NCBI RefSeq assembly: GCF_037975245.1
Contig: NC_092569.1
Coordinates: 28,290,168 to 28,304,667 of the forward strand
Direction: 5' to 3'
DNA: 14,500 bases
Origin: Apostichopus japonicus
Lineage: Eukaryota; Echinodermata; Holothuroidea; Aspidochirotida; Stichopodidae
Shown in pieces: positions 7,992 to 14,500 of the stretch. The translations under genes and the position numbers were made by a program. The first letter of the stretch is position 1. Every line of letters begins with the position of its first letter. The notes below the pieces were generated by a model. It was not told the DNA's origin, ran no database searches, and was given only the letters and a program-made list of their open reading frames with translations.

Positions 7992-8655
7992 TGATCCGTT
8001 CCAAACAGCGCACATTATGCCTTTCTATGGAACTAATGAGTGGTAGGGCATCTGAACATATCTCCATAGTATTCTAGTATTTTCAAGTTATGATGGACAC
8101 CTCAGGCTTAGCATGCGCATCTACCGGGATCTGTTGCGTCCAATAACTCATACATTTTCGAGTAATTACAAGATATATGTAACCTCAACATATTGGGCTA
8201 CCTATGAGGCCTAAGGTCGATATCGTAATCCTCGTTGGTAATCTCTAGCTTCGAAAAAGACTATTACACATTCCAAAAAGAAACACCCATCGAGTCGGAT
8301 GAGTTTGACACAAACTACGTTAAACTGTCTTTCCCTGCAACTATACCCCTATTCCGTATATCCCCTTAGGCTGTAGAATTAACTCTGCGGTATAGCTCAC
8401 AACCATACTAAAACGTGTCACACTCAAGAGTCGATCATACTGTAAATTTGACTCCTTCAGAAATGTAGCATATATGTCATTGACTTGCATACTGAAAGGA
8501 ATATGATCTTGAAAACGCATTAAGATATGATATTTATAACTGGGTCAGAATACATTTACAAACTCGGCTTCCAGAAAATAATCGTCATTCTCCACTCACC
8601 AGGGGGTCGTATATACAACATAGACAGTACATCCACCCGGGGTTCTTGAAACTGC
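7992..8655. other. Spacer, no gene seen
   Basis: AT-rich and apparently unique. It contains one TGAGGCCTAAGG StuI-type word at about 8205-8216. No frame with recognisable content. Confidence 0.4.
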
Positions 8656-8672
8656 ATATATATATATATATA
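8656..8672. repeat. Short (AT)n tract
   Basis: About eight AT units, just 23 bp before the minisatellite begins. Confidence 0.9.
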
Positions 8673-8695
8673 CATAGATATACCATATAACATTC

Positions 8696-9403
8696 TAGGT
8701 TGAATAGATGAAACGGTCGCAATATATACAACTATACTAGGTTGAATGAGATAAAACGTTGACAATAGATACAACTATAGAAGAATAGGTTGAATGAGAT
8801 AAAACGTTGACAATAGATACAACTATACAATAGGTTGAATGAGATAAAACGTTGGCAATAGATACAACTATACAATAGGTTGAATAAAATCAAACGTTGA
8901 CAATAGATACAACTCTACTAGGTTGAATGAAATCAAACTTTGACAATAGATACAACTATACTATAGGTTGAATGAAATCAAACGTTGTCAATAGATACTA
9001 CTATACTATAGGTTGAATGAGATCAAACGTTGGCAATAGATACACCTACACTAGGTTGAATGAAATCAAACGTTGTCAATAAATACAACTATACAATAGG
9101 TTGAATGAAATCAAACGTTGGCAATAGATACAACTATACAATAGGTTGAATGAAATCAATTAACCGTTGGCAATAGATACTACTATAATAGGTTGAATGA
9201 AATCAAACGTTGGCAATAGATACAACTATACAATAGGTTGAATAAAATCAAACGTTGTCAATAAATACAACTATACTAGGTTGAATGAAATCAATTAAAC
9301 GTTGTCAATAAATACAACTATACTAGGTTGAATGAGATAAAACGTTGGCAATAGATACAACTCTACTATAGGTTGAATGAGGTCAACCTAGGTTGAATGA
9401 AGT
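8696..9403. repeat. Minisatellite, about 45-bp unit, 15 full copies plus a partial end
   Basis: The marker GGTTGAAT recurs at 8698, 8740, 8788, 8833, 8878, 8921, 8966, 9011, 9054, 9099, 9144, 9191, 9236, 9279, 9325, 9371 and 9391, giving spacings of 42-48 bp (last one 20). A typical unit is TAGGTTGAATGAAATCAAAC, then GTTGNCAATAGATACAACTA, then TACAA or TAC. Early units carry GAGATAAAACG and later ones GAAATCAAACG. Units at 9144 and 9279 carry an extra ATTA. Lengths of 45 and 43 differ by the ending CAATA or CTA. The first unit is the most diverged and the last is truncated, as usual for array edges. It does not stay open as a coding repeat. Confidence 0.97.
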
Positions 9404-11011
9404 TGGTAGTGAAACTTCTAATTGGGGTTCCCGCTTTTCATGAGATCAATACATAACAAGCAATCTACCAGACCATATGTATATGGACGAAAAGAAGAAT
9501 GTTTAGAGATTCCACACAGGACACGGCACTGTCTATATTTGATTGAGTTAAGCTGTTGGAAGCTTGGGTAAACAAGTACCAATTTACGAAAAAAGAAAAC
9601 CAACCAGCTTTATAAGCAAAACAGTTTTCTAGTCTGATAAAAGAGGAGTATAACGAGCAAATATGGAAGTTGTCTTCATTTCTTAGTTCTTGTTTGTTAT
9701 TTTTCGAGATATTGATAAATTTGGAACATATTTTACCAACAATGGACTGAAAAACAAATTGGTTTAATGTCATAGATGCATAGTTATAGACAAAAATGTA
9801 TTCTTTTTTTCTTACAATTTTCCTTACATGCGTTTTCATTACATTGTTTTTATCTTGCTTATCATAAAGGATTCTATAAATTTAGATGTTTTTTTTAATA
9901 TGTTTTTATTATTATTATTTTTTACGTATGATTCGTACATTTCATACAGCAACTAAATGTTGCTAAGACTATGAATGTTAACTATGACATGACCTTTAAG
10001 TTATAGGAAATGTAGATATTTATTATACAATTATCACAGACTTTAGAATAATTATTGTACATTGTTTTACTCACTAAACGAACTGGAATCGCCTGCACTC
10101 AAATAAATATATAAATTACAATGGTTATCACCAACTCACAGTTCTCAACACGACGGGACGTTGAGTTTTCTCTCATCATTTCGGTATACGTTATATGACT
10201 TCGATCAATTGGCGGTGCAAAACTAGAATTCAACCAGTTTAATCGATTTTCCAGCCAATTTGCGCTGATATTTTTTGAAACTTGTCTACATCTGGTTTAG
10301 ACAATTAATTCGCCTTCAAAATATTTTGAATTTCATATTAATTAAACTGTCTTGATTAAAACATGGTATCGGAGTTTAAATATTAATAACGACGTATGAT
10401 TTCTTTACGTTTCATGTCACAATAAATTGAGCAGGCATGTCGGTATAGTGTAAATTTGCGTCCACCGGCCATGTCTTTCTCGCCTTGTGTATATGGAGTA
10501 TATACGCATGGCTTTATGTCGTACAAGTGGAATTTGTGTACGTTAAGCATCTCTTTGCGTTGGTTTTTGGTACATCTCATCTGCTTCTTGGAAATAAACT
10601 CTACCACGGCTACGGCTATATATGCAGCTCATATAGCCCCAGCTGGCATTTTCAAAAGTTTCGTTTCATAGAATGGGTATTAAGCGAAAATAGCAAGACG
10701 TATATAGGTAAGATTGAACATGTCTGAGCTGTTATTTTGCGTGTGTTTCATCAAGTCTTGGCTTAATTGGCAGGGAAATCGATGGAAATCATTGTATAGC
10801 TAGTCGTATAATTTATGTACTCAGTAGGTTAGGTGGAGCAAAAAAAAAAAAATGTCATAACGATAAATGAAAAGCGAAAAATTACTAAATTGATTAAAAC
10901 AGAGCATATTAAACTAAAAATGACGTATTATGTAAACACATCTAGATAGTAAAGAAGTCATCTCATTGATAATATCAAACGAATTAATTCATTGATGAAA
11001 TTTATTAAATA

Positions 11012-11047
11012 ATTTCATTTCACTTAAAATTTTAAAAGAAATGAAAT
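11012..11047. repeat. AT-rich inverted repeat
   Basis: ATTTCATTTC (11012-11021) and GAAATGAAAT (11038-11047) are exact reverse complements, with the 12-bp palindrome TTAAAATTTTAA (11024-11035) between them. The low complexity makes chance plausible. Confidence 0.5.
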
Positions 11048-12390
11048 ACACCTGTTAAATAATCATTAATAGATGCACAGTCTCATGCATTGTCTGATTA
11101 ATAATTAAGAAACAAATATACGTTTTGCGTTTCTCTTCGTTCACTTTCTTTAAACGTAAAATCCAGTGTCCATGTTCGACTTACAAGTTCGTTGTATTTA
11201 TTGTTTAAGCAATATATTAGCGAAATCAAGCTGTTTCCTTATAAACAAGACGAATAGTATATGCTTACACACGTAAAAACTTTCCCAAACAATATTAGTG
11301 GCAATGTAATACATATAATATTTGTTTTTGTCTTGAATTTGAATAAGTGAAAAGGCTGGTAACACCTAAAACGAATTAGGGCCTGATGTATTAATGTAAG
11401 AACAATAGTTATGTATGCATTGTTGTTTGTTTGTGCCTGTTAACTTGATTTTATGTTTTGTGTCGGTTTTCACGGCTTCCACTTCATGGTGATTTTGGAA
11501 TTGATCAAAGTTTGTGAGTTTAGATAAAGATTTAAAAAAAACAGAATTGTTCTTACAATAAATCCTAGCACCATTACACCGTTTGTGTTATATACTTTGT
11601 TGTATTTGAGTATGTTCTCCTTTGATATGTGTTTGATTACGTAGTTGGTATATCCAATATGAATTTATTAATATTTGTTGACTTTAAAGGGAAAAGTCCG
11701 GCAAAAACAAGAAAGAATGCTAGAACTTTATAGATTAAGTGCATTTAGAGCCTTTAGTATTTGCTTTGCAGTAATTACTGTTTCCTATAGTTAGGTGTAT
11801 AATGTCTAATGCGTGGTTTTGTGTTTACCAAAGGGGTTACTTGTAATTCTCCCCGTAAGTTACGAAAAACTGGAAACTTTGTTTAACAATACATTTCATT
11901 TTATCTAAATTATGTGACGTTTACAATACAAAGTGCTGCTGTAGCGTTAAATTTGACTCTACCAGAAGATTTATTTTTTAAATTTTAGAGACGTTATATC
12001 TGTCTAACATTTCTTGGTCAAATTAATAAAATTTACTTGAAATATATGGCATGAAACAATCTCCTTTATGAGCATATACCTTTTATGCATGATATAAATT
12101 TACGTCACTGTTGTATGTATGTTGCAAGATATACCTAAGTATTGTCTCTCTGTTTAACATACATTTTTACACCATAACTCTTTGTACTGTACAGCTGTAT
12201 ACTTGTGTTGGGTCGTAATTAGTCATAAATTAATAGTTTCTTTGTTTCTGGTCACTCTGAAATAGCCATATGATATTATCATAAGTTGCTATCAATCATT
12301 CCAAGTACGAGATCTATATATGTGCATGATTACAACTAAAAGCTTTTTTTCTGAATAGGACTAGTTACTTACAGTATCAGTTGAATCTCG

Positions 12391-12422
12391 CACTGAAATT
12401 TGTGTGTCTCACAAATTTAGTG
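12391..12422. repeat. Hairpin with one bulge
   Basis: CACTGAAATTTGTG (12391-12404) pairs with CACAAATTTAGTG (12410-12422), leaving one bulged G and a 5-nt loop, TGTCT. Thirteen base pairs in 32 nt. No known RNA family was recognised. Confidence 0.6.
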
Positions 12423-12800
12423 CAACGTTGTGTTTCGTTTCCAAACCCTTGCATAATTTAGTTTTCATTTGACTAACGAACTTTACAGTGTATGGTACCC
12501 TAGTCAGCTGGTAAATCATTTAGCATTTGAATATTGTAACACCAGACTGTCGAAATTGTCAGAGAAAAATGCACTTTGAAGATAGCAATAGCGACAACAG
12601 TGGTGTTCTTAAATTGTCCTCGGATTATTTCACTAAACCTAGATATAAAACAGAACTTCATTTTGAGTAACATGAAGTGGACATAGAACACATTTGAGCT
12701 GCATCGTTTACAAGTGTAACGAATATGTATACTATATAATTTAATAGTCTCTTTCATTGATATATACAGACAAGTGATGGCATTCATACATGGCATTATG

Positions 12801-13039
12801 ATGTATGTATGTATTTTAGATCCTCCTGCAAGCAGGAACTCGCGAAGAAGCCTCATTGGCTTATCAAAGCAGCAAGCAGACCGAAGTCAGTCTCTTACAT
12901 TCATATTTAACGTACATGATTATGGATTGTCAATTGTCAACAACTCTGTAACTGGACGACATACATTAATCTTGGAGTGACTCGAACCGGGGACCTTATG
13001 ATTGGTAGGCACCGGCAATAACCACTGAGCTAACACTCC
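12801..13039 (-). mobile_element. tRNA-derived SINE
   Basis: Read on the minus strand, the element starts with a degenerate tRNA-like head (13039 to 12974). It then has about 150 nt of unrelated body and ends in a short hairpin (TCCTGC at 12824-12829, GCAGGA at 12832-12837) followed by an ACAT tetranucleotide tail (12801-12813). This order, RNA polymerase III head, body, LINE-like 3' hairpin and simple-repeat tail, is the standard SINE plan. The microsatellite tail suggests mobilisation by a CR1- or L2-like LINE and not an L1-like one (inference). No direct target duplication was found. The family name is unknown. Confidence 0.7.
12974..13039 (-). pseudogene. tRNA-like head with A and B boxes (tRNA pseudogene within SINE)
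   Basis: The 5' GGAGTG and 3' CACTCC ends pair as an acceptor stem. TAGCTCAGTGG (13032-13022) fits the A box and GGTTCGAGTCA (12988-12978) fits the B box at 10 of 11 positions. The head is only 66 nt long because the 3' half of the T stem is missing, so TTCGAGT is followed at once by the acceptor strand. The anticodon stem is poor. A loop CTACCAA would give ACC (Gly-like), but that is tentative. It is not a working tRNA; the promoter boxes could still act in polymerase III transcription. Confidence 0.7.
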
Positions 13040-13543
13040 GAAATGTATCAAGCTATGCCATGTAACAGCAGACTTAACCATGGGTACAACAGCATACAAG
13101 TCAAATCATACCTAATTGGTTACGTATGGGTACAAGCACAGCATTATACACTCGAGTGTTTATGATATATGTTCTTTTGCACTAGTTACTATGTTAATAT
13201 AATTCAAAATGCTCCAGACTAGGCTGAGTGCACGTGACTCCCTGTAAATATGCTAGATAATGCTAGATAATACTATGATGATTATGATGACGAGGAATTA
13301 TTCACCACATGTTTTGTCTTAAACTCACATGAGTGTGTAATCGTCATTACCATATACAAAGAATCAACTCATTATATACTATTATATATAACGAAAGGGA
13401 TGAATAAGAAACACGAACTAGACTCACATGGTTTTCTGAAATTGTTATTGTAATGTTTGGCAGAAATGATATAAACAGGAGGGCAATACAATGTTTGTGT
13501 CTATTTGGTATTATGAAAGCCTATTGTCATTTCGAAAACTTAC

Positions 13544-13559
13544 CACGTTAATTAACGTG
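13544..13559. repeat. Perfect 16-bp palindrome
   Basis: CACGTTAATTAACGTG is its own reverse complement. The overlapping GCAGCTGC (13559-13566) is also a palindrome. It could be a dimeric factor site, but no factor is assigned. Confidence 0.7.
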
Positions 13560-13766
13560 CAGCTGCCGTTTCCGAACAGTACGTAAAAACAGGGTTTCTT
13601 ATACTTGTGTGTATGTATATATAGCCCAGACAATATCTGTAGCGCTAATTGAATGACCTCCTGCTGGTTCTACGCATGTACAAAATTTAATCACACTAAA
13701 GTCACCTCATCATACCAGCGCGACATCAACGTTTCTGTTTAAGCTCTGTGCCAACAACTGAACATA

Positions 13767-13817
13767 TTCATCAAATTAATGCGTTAACCGCATCATTGAC
13801 TGAAATAATTTGATGAA
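13767..13817. repeat. Fold-back with nested hairpin
   Basis: TTCATCAAATTA (13767-13778) and TAATTTGATGAA (13806-13817) are exact 12-bp reverse complements. Directly inside, ATGCG (13779-13783) and CGCAT (13789-13793) form a second hairpin, leaving 12 unpaired bases before the closing arm. Confidence 0.6.
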
Positions 13818-13982
13818 ATCTTCTGGATATTTGACTTGTGTGTATTTCAACAACAACATAAATATATCAAAATAAATATGTAGTAATGAATAATAACGTA
13901 ATGAAAATCGTGCAGTGATATCAGTGAGTATATTTCCAATTAAGAAGACCGTATATATAACACTACGATCCTTACCACAACA

Positions 13983-13985
<3 letters not shown>

Positions 13986-14057
<72 letters not shown>

Positions 14058-14064
14058 ATATATA
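13986..14064. repeat. (TA)n microsatellite adjoining LINE poly(A)
   Basis: About 79 bp of TA with a single TT phase break at 14046-14047. It directly abuts the T11 run that is the poly(A) tail of the minus-strand retrotransposon. Confidence 0.96.
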
Positions 14065-14084
14065 TTTTTTTTTTTGTCATCTCC

Positions 14085-14090
14085 TTTATT
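14085..14090 (-). promoter_or_regulatory. Polyadenylation signal AATAAA
   Basis: TTTATT on the plus strand reads AATAAA on the minus strand, ending 9 nt before an 11-A run. This is closer than the usual 10-30 nt but compatible with a retroposed mRNA end. Confidence 0.55.
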
Positions 14091-14190
14091 GCAATCTTTG
14101 GTCTGTATCATACATATGAGAGAAAATATACAAATATTCGCTTAATATAAGTAAAAACAAAACTGGCGAATAAACTGGTATTACGTTTAA

Positions 14191-14475
14191 TTACGGTGTT
14201 TCAAAGAGAGTGCAACAAGTACGGAATGCTGTATACATGTCCTCATAACTTATAATGTTACGTGCATTTAATTTTTCAATTCTTTTCTCTACTTGAAGCA
14301 GAAATTTGAATTTGTACATAAATTCGGTTAAATGTGGTACTTTGTCTTTCATCTTCTGGCTAAAAATGTAATACTTCAGATGAAAGATAAGAAAGTTGTA
14401 TGGATGTTTTGGGATTAACTTATACCCAAACAAAATATCACGCTTACTGAAAACGAATTGAAACCCGAAAATACG
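14191..14475 (-). pseudogene. C-terminal fragment of LINE reverse-transcriptase polyprotein
   Basis: The frame is open from the (TA)n edge to TAA at 14193-14191, about 94 codons, with no credible start of its own. In order it shows FSKRDILFGY, then YNFLIFHLKYYIFSQKMK, then VPHLTEFMYKFKFLLQVEKR, a basic region and a Cys-containing tail. A D-I-L-F-G string, then an aliphatic helix ending K-Y/F-Y/H-I, then a P-x-(5-6)-F helix is the pattern I know from the extreme C-terminus of animal non-LTR retrotransposon polyproteins, downstream of the reverse transcriptase. Polyadenylation features downstream support this. The RT catalytic motifs would lie beyond the window. The match is by pattern memory, so a short host-gene exon remains possible. 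Confidence 0.55.
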
Positions 14476-14500
14476 TATATATATATATATATATATATAT
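14476..14500. repeat. (TA)n microsatellite running off the window end
   Basis: Twelve or more TA units reach the last base. It truncates the recognisable LINE frame on its left. Confidence 0.93.

Larger units (their letters stand above)
9404..12800. other. Long AT-rich spacer, no gene seen
   Basis: About 3.4 kb without a supported gene or known repeat. The largest frames (124 codons minus at 9465-9839; 118 codons minus at 12500-12856; 71-80 codons plus at 10456-10727) have no recognisable motif. The last minus one runs into the SINE 3' region. Small inverted repeats occur at 11012-11047 and 12391-12422. A TTAAAGGGAAAAGTCCGG string at 11684-11701 may be one end of a TTAA-inserting MITE. A run of 13 A lies near 10841-10853. 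Confidence 0.45.
13040..13985. other. AT-rich spacer with palindromes
   Basis: No gene seen. It contains a tandem TGCTAGATAA pair at 13251-13270, an E-box CACGTG at 13231-13236, a 16-bp palindrome at 13544-13559 and a fold-back at 13767-13817. Two loosely similar ATGGGTACAA...CAGCAT strings lie about 46 bp apart near 13080 and 13126. Confidence 0.45.
14065..14475 (-). mobile_element. 3' end of a non-LTR (LINE) retrotransposon
   Basis: On the minus strand the order is: coding remnant (14475-14191), TAA stop, about 115 nt of 3' UTR, AATAAA at 14090-14085, nine further bases, then an 11-A run at 14075-14065. That is the ordinary 3' end of a retroposed transcript. The upstream part is replaced by (TA)n from 14476 to the window edge, so only the last few hundred bases are present. 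The clade was not resolved. The poly(A) tail argues against CR1/L2-type tails. Confidence 0.6.

Noticed and set aside
9465-9839. 124-codon minus-strand frame
   Set aside because: Begins with ATG and stays open, but shows no motif, AT-driven composition and no splice or promoter context.
10456-10713. Candidate exon ending at AG/GTAAGA near 10708
   Set aside because: Neither reading frame shows a known motif, and no acceptor with a good pyrimidine tract is seen upstream.
12500-12856. 118-codon minus-strand frame
   Set aside because: Its first residues come from the 3' part of the SINE and the rest shows no recognisable family.

Overview
The window looks like intergenic or intronic DNA from a eukaryote, most likely a marine invertebrate. 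An echinoderm or related deuterostome is my best guess, not a firm call. The DNA is AT-rich and holds long (TA)n microsatellites, a tRNA-derived SINE, a LINE 3' end and short non-autonomous DNA transposons. The AGGCCT word recurs, often as TAGGCCTA. No bacterial operon, CRISPR array, rRNA or intact tRNA is visible. I found no complete protein-coding gene; nearly all longer reading frames are microsatellite read-through (poly Ile-Tyr) or repeat-derived.

Layout. Positions 1-190 are GC-richer and end in a hAT-like terminus, TIR 175-190. Then come a 255-bp (TA)n block (526-780), AT-rich spacer, and a second compound (TA)n block (1607-1783). From 1798 to about 4060 there is low-complexity and apparently unique AT-rich sequence with small hairpins and a C-rich tract. 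A dense repeat island spans 4065-5610. It holds a near-perfect 167-bp fold-back (4065-4231), an adjoining second fold-back (4232-4419) that repeats 22 bp of the first, a C-rich quadruplex-prone tract (4818-4879), and a 632-bp non-autonomous DNA transposon (4979-5610). That transposon has 14-bp perfect terminal inverted repeats and an 8-bp target duplication, and carries three tandem internal units.

Positions 5620-7500 are less repetitive. They hold a consensus RFX X-box (5857-5870), short CA/GT repeats, and a weak candidate for a gene start on the plus strand: a splice donor at 6690 and a possible signal-peptide exon at 7124-7190. Positions 7500-7991 are purine-rich with G runs and one strong G-quadruplex motif. 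A 15-plus-unit minisatellite with a unit of about 45 bp fills 8696-9403. From 9404 to 12800 I see no gene, only small inverted repeats. A tRNA-derived SINE on the minus strand lies at 12801-13039. The window ends with the 3' end of a non-LTR retrotransposon on the minus strand: C-terminal coding remnant 14191-14475, 3' UTR, AATAAA at 14085-14090 and poly(A) 14065-14075. Both sides of it are (TA)n arrays.

There is no gene network to describe. The biology here is that of mobile elements and structured repeats. The most distinctive objects are the paired fold-backs at 4065-4419, the transposon at 4979-5610 and the minisatellite.
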